Shown here one piece after another: positions 1 through 9,285 of a DNA stretch of 61,852 nt. Each line of letters starts with the position of its first letter. The stretch's first letter is position 1. Position numbers and translations under genes: made by a program. The stretch is from positions 1-61,852 of the forward strand of contig CADEGD010000003.1 in NCBI GenBank assembly GCA_902826795.1, written 5' to 3'. The notes beneath the pieces were generated by a model. The model did not search any database. It worked only from the letters and a program-made list of their open reading frames with translations, and was not told where the DNA came from. This DNA comes from an uncultured Acidobacteriota bacterium (GTDB lineage: Bacteria > Acidobacteriota > Blastocatellia > Pyrinomonadales > Pyrinomonadaceae).

Positions 1-266
1 TCGATCACGACACCGTTGAGATACTGGGCCGAGAACATATCGACAAACAACTTGATGCCGAACTTGTCGAGGATGAAATCGCCCTGCTTCGATTCCTCTT
101 CGATATTCAGGCTGTACTGAAAGCCCGAGCATCCACCCGGGACAACGCGTACCCGAAGACCCGAGGTTTCCGGAAGGTCTTCTTCGCTCGCAAGAAACTT
201 CTTGATCTCGACCGAAGCGCTCTCGGTCACGTTCAATTCAACTGAGGGTGCTGCAACTGCTGCCAT
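1..266 (-). CDS. erpA: Fe-S cluster carrier, ErpA/IscA family (partial, 3' end outside window)
   Basis: Iron-sulfur cluster assembly carrier of the HesB/IscA/ErpA family, a cytoplasmic protein that passes Fe-S clusters to target enzymes through three conserved cysteines. Reading from the ATG at 264-266, 88 residues are visible. They include the first conserved Cys (about residue 46) in the block VVPGGCSGFQY, followed by the family strand GIKLFVDMF. The C-terminal C-x-G-C pair that completes the cluster site lies beyond the window edge, so its presence cannot be checked. Family members are about 105-120 residues, so most of the protein is here. Whether it is ErpA or IscA cannot be decided from this fragment; no isc/suf genes are visible next to it. 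Confidence 0.9.
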   Translation of the reverse strand, partial: MAAVAAPSVELNVTESASVEIKKFLASEEDLPETSGLRVRVVPGGCSGFQYSLNIEEESKQGDFILDKFGIKLFVDMFSAQYLNGVVI

Positions 267-368
267 AATTATTCGTCTCCTGACAAAATTCAGGACTCGC
301 ACAAGCGAATCCTTACTAATAAGTCAATATTACCGCAATCTTGTTGATACAGGCAAGCAGAAATCGAA

Positions 369-824
369 CTAGTAAGAACCACTGACCAAGGGCTTTAATG
401 CCGCACCGTTCTGATATCCTTTGCCCGGGTTTGCCATCAAAAAGTCGGAAAGTCCTACGTTTGCTCCTGTCTTTCCCCATCTGACCATATCCGGCGAAGG
501 GGGCAGACACGGATACGGGCTAGTCGTCATAGCATCCTGAATATCCAGAGCGAAGAAAACCTGCTTTTTCTTGTCGTACAGATCTGGTGAGGATAGCACG
601 AGCGGATCACCGGTTCGGCCGGCAAGAAAGCGTGCGTACATATAATGCTCGGCCGCCGCAAGCTCTAGATTGTTCCACTCTCTCGACGTGCGCCGGCGCC
701 GTTGCAGCGTGCGAAAAGCCTGATAGACCTTGTCTGTTGTCGTCGCTCCGGTCGCCTTCGCGATCTCTTCATTGATAATGCGGTTTACCTGCGCGTCGTT
801 TATGTAAGGCATTGGTGCAGCCAT
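369..824 (-). CDS. Hypothetical protein, 151 aa
   Basis: A protein I do not recognise. The start is set at the ATG of MAAPMPYIND because GGAGGA sits 8 nt upstream (833-838); a longer reading from a GTG at 881 would overlap the stop of the upstream gene but has no such site. The protein has no signal peptide or membrane segment. It has an Arg-rich stretch (LQRRRRTSREWNNLE, near residues 40-55) and a Gly/Pro-rich C-terminal third. It lies directly downstream of a secreted protein on the same strand and is probably co-transcribed with it. The good ribosome binding site and operon position support a real gene; function unknown. Confidence 0.65.
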   Translation of the reverse strand: MAAPMPYINDAQVNRIINEEIAKATGATTTDKVYQAFRTLQRRRRTSREWNNLELAAAEHYMYARFLAGRTGDPLVLSSPDLYDKKKQVFFALDIQDAMTTSPYPCLPPSPDMVRWGKTGANVGLSDFLMANPGKGYQNGAALKPLVSGSY

Positions 825-877
825 AAGTGTAATCCTCCAGACCAGTACGCGAGATAGTTTGAAATAACGGCTCGCGT

Positions 878-1696
878 TCACGGCTCGATGCCAAGAAGTT
901 TGAGGTTGCTTGCCGCGACAAGCTTTAGCTCGGCGAGGTCTTTGACATTGTTCTCCTTGACCGCTTTGAGGTAGTAATGAAGTGTGAGCCCGCCAAGTAA
1001 TATAAACAGCTCATACAGCTCTTGCTTTTGGCGGTCGCTGAAGTTGTTGAAAGTCCCGGCTTCCGTCACCTGTTCCGCCAACATGTCCCGCACCCCTACA
1101 TTTTGTTCGAAAGACACGGAAAGTTTCGACGTCCGCCCGGCGTAAATATGAGCGTTAATTCCGATGCAGGAGACGAGAGCAAGAGCGACATCGTTCGGAT
1201 ATCCCTTGAGAACGGCCTCTTCCTCATACACTTGCCAGATCGCCGGGATCAGGTATTTCAACTCGGTCTTTTCGATTTCGCCGACCTTCACGTTCCTAAG
1301 ATATTCATCGAGCGTCAATCGCGTACCGGTAGGTTTGAAGTGGACCGCGGGATAACTTCGATAAGTTGGGACGATCTCGTTCTCGGGAATTACCGGCCCT
1401 GAGCTTGGTGTGGGTGCCGTGTTAACGGGTGTCGAGGAGTTGCGACGGCTGGATGCAGCGCTACCCCGACCGGAATTCGACGCTCGATTGCCGCGAGTCC
1501 GCTGCGATTGTTGGAGTGCGGCCCGATTGATTTTCCCCCAGATCATCGTGGAAATTGATGCTGAAATAGGGTTGTTGAATGGAACGCCCAGGCTGTCACG
1601 ATATGAACCCGGAACCGGTTGGGCAAAGGCCTCTCCGCAGAAGACGAAGCTCGCCACCATTATCAGCAAGCTTGACGAGATTTTCACGTAACTCAT
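878..1696 (-). CDS. Secreted hypothetical protein, possibly DUF6683 family
   Basis: A secreted protein of about 272 residues. The start chosen is the ATG of MSYVKISSS, with GGAGGA about 7 nt upstream; a GTG two codons earlier is the alternative. A signal peptide is clear: a short basic N-terminus, a hydrophobic stretch (SLLIMVASFVFCG) and a likely cut after EAFA. A Ser/Asn/Arg-rich linker follows (about residues 60-105), then a mostly helical C-terminal half containing LFILLGGLTLHYYLKAV. The composition and C-terminal pattern remind me of the DUF6683 family, which I cannot verify here. It precedes a 151-residue hypothetical gene in the same direction and follows the giant secreted protein, suggesting a block devoted to exported proteins. 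Confidence 0.75.
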   Translation of the reverse strand: MSYVKISSSLLIMVASFVFCGEAFAQPVPGSYRDSLGVPFNNPISASISTMIWGKINRAALQQSQRTRGNRASNSGRGSAASSRRNSSTPVNTAPTPSSGPVIPENEIVPTYRSYPAVHFKPTGTRLTLDEYLRNVKVGEIEKTELKYLIPAIWQVYEEEAVLKGYPNDVALALVSCIGINAHIYAGRTSKLSVSFEQNVGVRDMLAEQVTEAGTFNNFSDRQKQELYELFILLGGLTLHYYLKAVKENNVKDLAELKLVAASNLKLLGIEP

Positions 1697-1752
1697 ACTC
1701 ACTCCTCCATCACTCTACGCGTTCGATCTGTCATATGCAGATCATCCTTGTA

Positions 1753-4700
1753 TCAAGGAACTTTCGACTTCTGTACGTCGGCCTTGAGCCACATTCGATA
1801 GAAGTAATCGGCACCGTACATCATCTGGTCGTCGACGATCTGGCGGCCGGTCATCGTCGCGTTAGCGGGCAGCGTTCGCACGTCGCGTAGGAAGTCCGTG
1901 AACATTCCATAGTGCGCAACTCCGTCCATGTTGTAGTCCCAGGTTTTGGTGCCTTGGCTGCTTCTGCCAAGAGCCGGAACTCCGGCGTTGATCGGATTAC
2001 CTGGACTGTAGATATCGGTGAATCGCGGTGACACTGGATCGAGCATTGTTGGACGTGGAGTCTTGACGAGTGAGTTCGCATCCGTACCGAGGCTGACGAA
2101 GCCCACACCCAGAGGATTGCCCTGCGGACACAGGCCGTTTGGAGCAAAAGCCCGTCGCATAACTTCGTACCCGCGGGCGTACTGCGATGTCCAGTCGATG
2201 GCTCGCGCACTGTCGGTGCCCAAGCCGAACATGCCGCCGAGGCACGCGATCCGCGCGAGTTGTGTGGTAGTGCGGGAATTCTCGGCGCTGAGATTTGATG
2301 ATGTGCGGCTGCGGATACCGGAGTGTCCCGACGTAACCGGATAACCTCCGCCCGGCACTGCGGCAGCCCTTGTAAGTGTGCGGTTCGCGGCACGATCCGA
2401 CATGTGATCTATGTCCACGATCATGCCGCGCTTCATCATAGCGGCGATCGCGTAGTCACCAAGACTCGTCAGCCCATTTCCGGTTCGAGCATTCACGTGG
2501 CCGTCGAACTCGATCACGCCGTTTCTCAAGAATAGGCAGCTCGGATACGACGGGAACGGCGGTGCTCCCGGCGGCAGGAAAGGGTTCAAAATACCACCGA
2601 TACTCGTAGCCTTAAATCCAACTTCATCTGCTCGCGGTGCGCAGCCGACCGACCACCACGCGCCGTTCTCGGTAAGGTTTACCAGGTTGTAGGCGTCCTG
2701 GTAGATCGCCGAGTCGCCGAAAATGTTGTCCGTTAGGTGTAGCGGCAGGACGTAGCGCACGCCGCTCGTATACAGCGCGTCGATCTCGGTGTCGATCGCC
2801 TGCTGTGTTACACCCTGGCCGAAGTTCCCGATCTTATCCAGCTCGACCCCGAGCACGACCGCCATGCGGCCGCTCTCGATGATCGAACGCAGATCTTCGG
2901 GCGTTCTCGCAACGGCCATTAAGCTCGAATTATCGGCGACCAGCCGCTTGATCTCCTCGATCTGCAATGCGGACGATGCCTCGTCATCGGTACCGCCTGT
3001 TATAGGGCCGGCGCCTCCTGCCGTGACGAGGTCACCAAGCACTCGATTGTTGTGCGATAGCGCGACCATCACCCGCTGGCCGTATTGCCACGATCTGCGG
3101 ATCCAGTCGATCCACATCTTCTGGTGGGTAATGTCGTCCCACCGCGGCCAATAGGTGAACGCTGGAAAACCGTCGGCACCAGCCGGCGCGGTCTGAGCTC
3201 CATTGACCGATTCGAGCGCCTTGATGATTGCGTTTCGGCCAAAGTCCCCGCATTGCGATTGAAGCGCGTCACCGCGTGTCGGCCCATCTTGTGACAGAGC
3301 TTCGGCGATGGTGGTCGCGCGTTGGTCGAAACTGCAGTTCGGATCGTTCGGCATCTGCACTGCCGGCATCAGAGATCCTACCGACGGCGCCCCGTGGAAC
3401 AGCTTTCCGCCGAACGCGATGTTCGACATCGGATGCGTGTGCAGATCGACCCATCCCTTGAGACGCGTGTCAGGGCCCCACGGCTGCACGGTCAGACTTC
3501 CGCTCGAGAGGGCACCGCTCGATGGCGTCTGTTCTACGCCTTCGATCCAAAGCCTGAAGTGGTCCGGCTGGCCGTCGAACACTGCAGCCCTGAAGAATCT
3601 GCCGTTGCTGGCGAAACCTTCGAATGTGGCCGTTTGTCCGCTGATCACGAGCGAAATTATTCGCGTTGAGGTAAAAGCAGTGTTACCTCGGCTGTATCCA
3701 AAAACGCCGCCCGCCTGACCGCCGGAGTCGACGACAACAAACGATGCACTGCCGCCATTTGACGGCTGGACGAACCCGAAGACTCGGGCCACGGTATATG
3801 TGACGGTTCGATCCGTGCTTGTGGAGGCCGTGTTCGGTTTTCCGCCGCTATCGGTCGCCGCACCTGCTGGAATCGAAACAACGACTGTGCCCAGTCCGGT
3901 CATGCCGGTCACCGATACAACATAGTCGGCTCCGCTGCCTGACACGTTTGCGGCAAGGGTTCCGCCAACCGTCGACCCGGCAAACGAGACATCGCTGCCC
4001 GCAAATCCGGAAACCGGTTCACTGAACGCGACCGCGAAGCGTATCGGCGAGAGATTCGTCGGATCTGCCTGGCCCGGCGCCTGATTGATAGTGACCGTCG
4101 GCGATGCGTCGATCGTCACCGCAGCGTTGTTGTTTGCCAAATTCGTATCGAACAGCGGAGCCGAGGCGGCGAACGTAGCGGTCAACGGAGCGCTCGTGGT
4201 CGGCCTTGAGACGATCGAAACCACGCGGGTGCTGCCCGATGCAAGGTTGTCGAAATCGCAGGTCCCCGAACCTCCGATGAACTCACACGCTCCCGACGCG
4301 TTGTCGCTGACGTATTGCAAGCCAGTCGGCAGCGTGACGTTCAGCCGCGACGTGAACGCGTTGCTCGGGCCGAGGTTCGACATTGTTGCCGTAAATGTTA
4401 CGTTGCCGCCCACGATGATCGAGGATGGGGAGGTCGTAACTGAAACCGCCAGATCCGCCGGATCGCCGAACGGCGTCGGATCGCAAGCATTGCCGATTCC
4501 GTCGTCGTCCGAATCGACCTGCGTGGGATTTGAAACGAGCGGACAGTTGTCCGCCGCGTCGGACACGCCGTCGTTATCGTCGTCCGCGTCCACACAGTCC
4601 GGCTGATTGTCGGCGTCACTGTCCGGCGAGCTGCTACTCGAATCAAGCGGATCAGAACCGCACGCGATCTCGTCTGCGTCGGTCTGACCGTCGTTGTCAT

Positions 4701-7700
4701 CGTCCGTGTCACACGGATCGCCCTGGCCATCGCGGTCGGTATCGAGTTGGCCGCCCCAATGCGTATCGAGGTCGAAGGAAGAACCCGTGGCGATGTTCGT
4801 CAGATCTGTTCCGTCCGGGTTCATCGTCCATATGTCGTAAGTGCCCGACCGGTCGGACGCGAACGCGATGCGGCTTCCACCCGGCGAGAACGACGGATAA
4901 GCGTCGGTCGCGAAGTCGTTAGTCACGCGCGTCTGCCCGCTTCCGTCCGAATTCATCGTGTAGATCTCTGTGTTTCCGTCACGGTTCGAGATAAAAGCGA
5001 TCTTCGAACCGTCAGGACTGAACGTCGGCTGTTCGTCCCACTCCGTCGATGTGGTGAGTGGAGTTTGCCCCGAGCCGTCTGAATTCATCAAATACACGTC
5101 CCAGTTCCCGTTGCGATAAGTTTGAAATATGATCTTCGAACCATCCGGCGAGAATGCGGGCATCTGATCGTCGCCGGCGCTGAACGTAAGCCGCACCGGA
5201 CTCGTGCCGTCCGTGTTCATCACGTAGATCTCGCTATCGCTGCTGCGTGTCGAGCGGAACGCGATCTTGCGGCCGTCAGGCGAATACGCCGGAGCGTCAT
5301 CGACCGCGGCGTTGTTTGTCAGATTCGTCAAGCCCGTGCCGTCGGAGCGTACCGAATAGATTTCGTAGTTGCCGCCGGAGAAATTTGTAAAAGCAACGCT
5401 CGCCCCATCGGGAGAAATGACAGGGTTGTAAACGAATCCGGTATTGTTTGTGATCGGCAACGGATTCGTTCCGTCAGAGTTCATGAGATAGACCTCGTCG
5501 TCTCCGCTGCGGTCCGATGTAAACGCGATCTTCACCGGGTTCGGCTGGAGCGGACAGTTATCCGAGCCGTCCGGCACGCCGTCACCATCCGCATCGGGCG
5601 GCGTCGGTGTCGGTGTGGGCGTCACTGTCGGAGTTGGAGTAGGTGTAGGCGTTACCGTCGGCGTAGGAGTTGGCGTCGGTTCAACCACTTCGTACTGATA
5701 TGCGTTAGCCAACAGTCCAGTCTGTCCAAGACGAGTCGCGATCTGCAGATCGCACGGCCCCGTAAACCCTACGGGAGTGACAGCGAGGATCTCAGTATTC
5801 GTGAGCTGTGTGATATCTAGCGGAAGGAAAACTCCTGAGCAGATAAGCGTCGCACGCGATTGATAGATAAAATTCGAGCCCGCAATGCGAACCGTCTGGC
5901 CGCCGGAAGCCGGGCCGTTGGACGGCGTGATCGACTCAATGTTCGGAACGACGTTGCCTACCGCGAGATGATAGACCGCCGACGCCTGCCCGCCGCGACC
6001 GTCCGATACTGTATACGGAACCGCGTCGGGCCCGGTGTATCCGGCGTCCGGCACATACTCGATGCAGTCAGAATTCGGATTTGAAAGCGTGCATGGTATC
6101 ACTCTCGCCGTGCCATGCGACGGATCGGTAACATCTACGATGCGAAGCAGGTCGTTATCCGGATCCGAATCGTTACGAAGAGCGTTAAGTTCATGATCGA
6201 AGCCTGGAGCGACTCCGGCGAGGTCGTCGACCGGGACGGGCACATTGTTCGGCCCGGTGTCCGGCGAGCCTACGGATGCTGTAAGCGGAACGGTAACAAT
6301 AGTCTGGAATGTGCCGCCGTCTAACAAGCGCATTTGAGCGGGGCTAGCCGCCCCTGCTCCCGTAACGGCCCAAAACCTTATCTGCCGTGTACACGATTGC
6401 CCCGGCTCCAGCGTCCGCGCAAAACCGCAACCTTCGAAATTCGAAGAGTCGAACGGCAACGGCTCGCCTTGATCTATCGGGAAACTTTCGGCCAGAGCGA
6501 TCGGCGCGGCCGTGTTGTTGGTCACCGTCAGGATGAGATCTTTCGTCTTGTTGGTCGGCACCATGCCGAAGTCAAGGAAAGCCGGCGTCACCGTCAGCCC
6601 CGACGGCGAGAGTAGAGCTTCGTATGAGCCTATGTCAGAACCGTTTCCGCCCGGAGCATTCGGGATATTTGGGTCGTCAATCGGGCGTGAAATTTGATGT
6701 TGGTCCGCAGTTACCGGGTTTCCATTCCCGTCGGTCGCGGTTGCGCCTTTATCGATTGCCGGGCTGCCGGGCAATAAAGCATGAGTCGACGTCCATCCGC
6801 TGTTTGGCTGCAAAGGTGCAAGCAGGGGATTAAGCGGCGATGCGGCCGAGCCTCGCAAGCTTGTTAAATCGCCCAAACCAGAACTGCCGTCCTCGATCCC
6901 GATCAGGTTGTAGCCCTGCGAATTGAAATCGCCAAAAACGTCTGGTGCGGTGGGAGCCGTGTTTCCGGCAATGATCGAGGTCTCCACGTCCACGGTGCCG
7001 GCACCCGTTTGACTATAGATGCCGCCGCCATACGCATTTGTGGGGTCGACGCTGTTGGTCGCCGTGTTGACCGCGAGCGTGACATTGGTCAAGTTCAATG
7101 CCCCGCCGTTGTAAATGCCGCCGCCGTATGATCCATTAACGCTAATTGCTCTTGCTTTGTTTCCCGAAATCGTGCTGTTAGTGATGTTCAGGGTTGCGGA
7201 ATTGTAAATGCCGCCGCCTGCGGAAAAATCGTCATCGGCTGTATTACCTGAAATTGTGCTGCCAACTATACTTAATGTGCCGCGATAGTTGTAAATGCCG
7301 CCGCCAAAATTTGAAGTGTTTTCCGAAAGGAGGATACTATCAAGCAAGATACTGCCGCCGTCATTGAAGATACCGCCACCGTTCTGGCTCCCGAAGGCGG
7401 GACTCTTTGCGGTCGCATTAAATTGCACATAGCTTTGGCTCAAGGTCAATTGGCTGCCGGCAGCCGCTAAAATCCCGCCGCCCCAGTTGTCGGTGCTAAA
7501 GTTGTTTGAAATAAAACTGTTCGTTACGGTCATTAAGCCGCCGGTGTAGATACCGCCTCCTCCCCCTCGCGCTCGGTTACTCGTGACCGCAACGTCGAAC
7601 AGGTATACGTGGACACCTTGACTCGGAATGTAGATTCCGCCCCCGCTTGACAGCCCCGCGTTACCGTCCGCCACGGTCAGATTGCTGATCGTGATGATAT

Positions 7701-8139
7701 CGATCGGTACGCCGCCCGCCGCCGAGACAATATTAAAGACGCGGCTGGTATCGTTGCCCGAAATTCTTAGATTACTCGCGCCCGGTCCGTTGATCGTCAG
7801 TTGCTTATCGATAAGAATCTCGCCCGTCGTCAATGTAATCGTGCAGGGACAGCCGGACAGATTAAAATCGATCGTGTCCGAAGGATCGGCGTTGAGTATC
7901 GCCTCTCGCAAACTGCCCAAGCCGCTGTCGTTAGTGTTCGTAACGGTAAGCGTCGCGGCTCGAGGCCTCGCGTTGAAGTAACGAGACATAGCCACAGAAG
8001 GCGATAACAAATAGGTAATCGGAGTCATACCTCCGTGAGAATCCGCTGACCGGCCAATCGTATAAGCCTTGGCACTAAAACCTGAGATCGCGGTCACAAT
8101 CACCGTCATCATCACGAAGATATTCCTAAACATCGTCAT
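1753..8139 (-). CDS. Giant secreted mosaic protein: beta-helix, TSP3, TolB-like propeller, DUF11, C-terminal M19-like dipeptidase
   Basis: A 2128-residue exported protein. Order of parts (approximate residues): signal peptide 1-27; CSLREA-type start of a right-handed beta-helix (LTVTNTNDSGLGSLREAI, 63-85) with Gly-rich GGGIYN repeats to about 510; an ASPM/choice-of-anchor-like beta domain to 630; a cadherin-like Ig domain to 735; an IPT/TIG domain; a (PT)n linker 816-848; a thrombospondin-3 repeat; about seven PD40/TolB-type propeller repeats (868-1123) each with SPDGSKI-like motifs; more Asp-rich TSP3 repeats; a DUF11 domain; an Ig-like domain; and a C-terminal TIM-barrel domain from about 1560. 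The last part matches membrane dipeptidase (M19): HxH at 1567/1569 (VDLHTHP), a Glu in VLGVELDKIG, His in LPLHLTD and TSGHSGIR, Asp in LGTDAN. The start could instead be the ATG at 8133, which has AGGAG at better spacing. It is probably a cell-surface or secreted enzyme; its substrate is unknown. Confidence 0.9.
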   Translation of the reverse strand: MTMFRNIFVMMTVIVTAISGFSAKAYTIGRSADSHGGMTPITYLLSPSVAMSRYFNARPRAATLTVTNTNDSGLGSLREAILNADPSDTIDFNLSGCPCTITLTTGEILIDKQLTINGPGASNLRISGNDTSRVFNIVSAAGGVPIDIITISNLTVADGNAGLSSGGGIYIPSQGVHVYLFDVAVTSNRARGGGGGIYTGGLMTVTNSFISNNFSTDNWGGGILAAAGSQLTLSQSYVQFNATAKSPAFGSQNGGGIFNDGGSILLDSILLSENTSNFGGGIYNYRGTLSIVGSTISGNTADDDFSAGGGIYNSATLNITNSTISGNKARAISVNGSYGGGIYNGGALNLTNVTLAVNTATNSVDPTNAYGGGIYSQTGAGTVDVETSIIAGNTAPTAPDVFGDFNSQGYNLIGIEDGSSGLGDLTSLRGSAASPLNPLLAPLQPNSGWTSTHALLPGSPAIDKGATATDGNGNPVTADQHQISRPIDDPNIPNAPGGNGSDIGSYEALLSPSGLTVTPAFLDFGMVPTNKTKDLILTVTNNTAAPIALAESFPIDQGEPLPFDSSNFEGCGFARTLEPGQSCTRQIRFWAVTGAGAASPAQMRLLDGGTFQTIVTVPLTASVGSPDTGPNNVPVPVDDLAGVAPGFDHELNALRNDSDPDNDLLRIVDVTDPSHGTARVIPCTLSNPNSDCIEYVPDAGYTGPDAVPYTVSDGRGGQASAVYHLAVGNVVPNIESITPSNGPASGGQTVRIAGSNFIYQSRATLICSGVFLPLDITQLTNTEILAVTPVGFTGPCDLQIATRLGQTGLLANAYQYEVVEPTPTPTPTVTPTPTPTPTVTPTPTPTPPDADGDGVPDGSDNCPLQPNPVKIAFTSDRSGDDEVYLMNSDGTNPLPITNNTGFVYNPVISPDGASVAFTNFSGGNYEIYSVRSDGTGLTNLTNNAAVDDAPAYSPDGRKIAFRSTRSSDSEIYVMNTDGTSPVRLTFSAGDDQMPAFSPDGSKIIFQTYRNGNWDVYLMNSDGSGQTPLTTSTEWDEQPTFSPDGSKIAFISNRDGNTEIYTMNSDGSGQTRVTNDFATDAYPSFSPGGSRIAFASDRSGTYDIWTMNPDGTDLTNIATGSSFDLDTHWGGQLDTDRDGQGDPCDTDDDNDGQTDADEIACGSDPLDSSSSSPDSDADNQPDCVDADDDNDGVSDAADNCPLVSNPTQVDSDDDGIGNACDPTPFGDPADLAVSVTTSPSSIIVGGNVTFTATMSNLGPSNAFTSRLNVTLPTGLQYVSDNASGACEFIGGSGTCDFDNLASGSTRVVSIVSRPTTSAPLTATFAASAPLFDTNLANNNAAVTIDASPTVTINQAPGQADPTNLSPIRFAVAFSEPVSGFAGSDVSFAGSTVGGTLAANVSGSGADYVVSVTGMTGLGTVVVSIPAGAATDSGGKPNTASTSTDRTVTYTVARVFGFVQPSNGGSASFVVVDSGGQAGGVFGYSRGNTAFTSTRIISLVISGQTATFEGFASNGRFFRAAVFDGQPDHFRLWIEGVEQTPSSGALSSGSLTVQPWGPDTRLKGWVDLHTHPMSNIAFGGKLFHGAPSVGSLMPAVQMPNDPNCSFDQRATTIAEALSQDGPTRGDALQSQCGDFGRNAIIKALESVNGAQTAPAGADGFPAFTYWPRWDDITHQKMWIDWIRRSWQYGQRVMVALSHNNRVLGDLVTAGGAGPITGGTDDEASSALQIEEIKRLVADNSSLMAVARTPEDLRSIIESGRMAVVLGVELDKIGNFGQGVTQQAIDTEIDALYTSGVRYVLPLHLTDNIFGDSAIYQDAYNLVNLTENGAWWSVGCAPRADEVGFKATSIGGILNPFLPPGAPPFPSYPSCLFLRNGVIEFDGHVNARTGNGLTSLGDYAIAAMMKRGMIVDIDHMSDRAANRTLTRAAAVPGGGYPVTSGHSGIRSRTSSNLSAENSRTTTQLARIACLGGMFGLGTDSARAIDWTSQYARGYEVMRRAFAPNGLCPQGNPLGVGFVSLGTDANSLVKTPRPTMLDPVSPRFTDIYSPGNPINAGVPALGRSSQGTKTWDYNMDGVAHYGMFTDFLRDVRTLPANATMTGRQIVDDQMMYGADYFYRMWLKADVQKSKVP

Positions 8140-8148
8140 TTCTCCTGT

Positions 8149-8364
8149 CTATTCGTCTGCGACTAGAGGCACGCAGATCTCCTCTTTTTCAGCGTTGGTT
8201 TCGTCGGTTGCGACCTTTTCCAGCGGCAGGTATTTCACGATTGGGGCCGCCCCGTCTTTCAGCTTTATGCCGCAATTCGGACAATAAGCTCCGGCGTGTT
8301 CCGCACAAACTCTAACCATCGTGATCTCCTCGACCTCGATGCTGATTTCGCGGCGAATGATCAT
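8149..8364 (-). CDS. Small zinc-ribbon-like hypothetical protein, 71 aa
   Basis: A small protein with one CPNCG motif (residues 28-32), half of a zinc ribbon, and an acidic C-terminus. The N-terminal run of alternating charged and aliphatic residues (MIIRREISIEVEE) resembles small acidobacterial proteins I have seen beginning MIIRRE. That resemblance supports the ATG at 8364. A second ATG at 8319 (MVRVCAEH) has a good GAGGAG upstream and cannot be excluded. It lies just upstream of the giant secreted protein on the same strand with a 9-nt gap, so the two are probably transcribed together. Function unknown. Confidence 0.6.
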   Translation of the reverse strand: MIIRREISIEVEEITMVRVCAEHAGAYCPNCGIKLKDGAAPIVKYLPLEKVATDETNAEKEEICVPLVADE

Positions 8365-8458
8365 GGCTTTTTACCGGCTAAAGATGTGCCCTCCACTATC
8401 GATATGCGGCGTAGCAGGCCGCCACGCCGCCGCAAAGTTGGTCCGAGTCCGATTTTCG

Positions 8459-9076
8459 TTACGGCTTCTTGATCTTTTCGAGTACGACGACTGCCGCGGC
8501 CGATATCTGCGGTGTCAATACGTCGTCGCCGTTCTTTTTCGCTTTCTGTTTCGTTACGGTAGCCGGGATCACCGCGGTTCCGTCCGCGGCCGTTAGGCTA
8601 TATTCGTAGGTAATTTCGTCTTTTGATTTGAAGCCGCCGGACATTGAGGCCGCCGAGATCGCGGTCGAAGCGGCTGCTCCCGCGATGGCACCGGCTAGGC
8701 CCACACCTGGGATCATCACGGCCGCTCCCGTCAGCATTCCCATGCTGCCTAGTCCACCGAAACCGCCGCCCTTCTTCCGTATGACCCTGCTGTAGAAAAC
8801 GTAGTCACACTTCTTCATCTTTGCTTCCTTTTCCGGCAGCGCCGATTCGAGAAAGATCGTCTCGACCTTCTCGTCCGCGAGCGCCACTTCAAGAGTGTTG
8901 CGAACGGCCAGCGGCGTATCGGCATAGTTAAAGTCTTTTCCCATTTCCGCGAGCGGCGACACGATCCCGATCCTGGTGATGCCTTCCTTTTTCTCGGGTA
9001 CGGGAATGGTCTGAGCAATCGAAGCAGCGGCAAACGCGCCAATTATTGCAATAGTAGTTATGAGTGATCTGTACAT
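8459..9076 (-). CDS. Secreted hypothetical protein with Gly/Ala-rich hydrophobic centre
   Basis: A 205-residue protein with a signal peptide (hydrophobic TTIAIIGAFAAASIA, cut near AQTIP) and a strong ribosome site (AGGAGG just before the ATG at 9076). The mature part starts with a mixed alpha/beta domain holding a Cys in MKKCDYVFYS. A Gly/Ala-rich hydrophobic segment follows (GAAVMIPGVGLAGAIAGAAA, about residues 112-131), like the glycine-zipper-like segments of some envelope proteins. The rest is beta-rich, with YEYSLTAADG. I know no named function. It is divergent from the wHTH regulator genes that begin on the other strand about 200 nt away, which makes it a possible target of them (inference). 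Confidence 0.8.
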   Translation of the reverse strand: MYRSLITTIAIIGAFAAASIAQTIPVPEKKEGITRIGIVSPLAEMGKDFNYADTPLAVRNTLEVALADEKVETIFLESALPEKEAKMKKCDYVFYSRVIRKKGGGFGGLGSMGMLTGAAVMIPGVGLAGAIAGAAASTAISAASMSGGFKSKDEITYEYSLTAADGTAVIPATVTKQKAKKNGDDVLTPQISAAAVVVLEKIKKP

Positions 9077-9285
9077 CTTTCCTCCTATATTCGCGGTCGG
9101 CCACTCTTCACGGCGTCGGATTGCTTGTCGGAGAACAAATCCCTTGCGGGTTTTGAAAGACAGGCGATAAGATTGAGTGACTCCCCACTGATGCCTTTTC
9201 TGGCCGTGTGCCGAGATTGTCGGTCGTCACCCGCCGGCAAGTCTTGCGTTTTTCTTGGCGTTTTTTTGACTTAGTTTTGACCCTG

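Noticed and set aside
5595..5690. GT-rich tract as a microsatellite
   Set aside because: It encodes the regular (PT)n linker of the giant secreted protein, a common surface-protein linker, and is in frame.
5122..5820. Long plus-strand frame opposite the giant secreted protein
   Set aside because: Arg/Val-rich shadow of the PD40 repeats on the opposite strand; the minus-strand domains are unmistakable. The same holds for 4085-4606 and other frames here.
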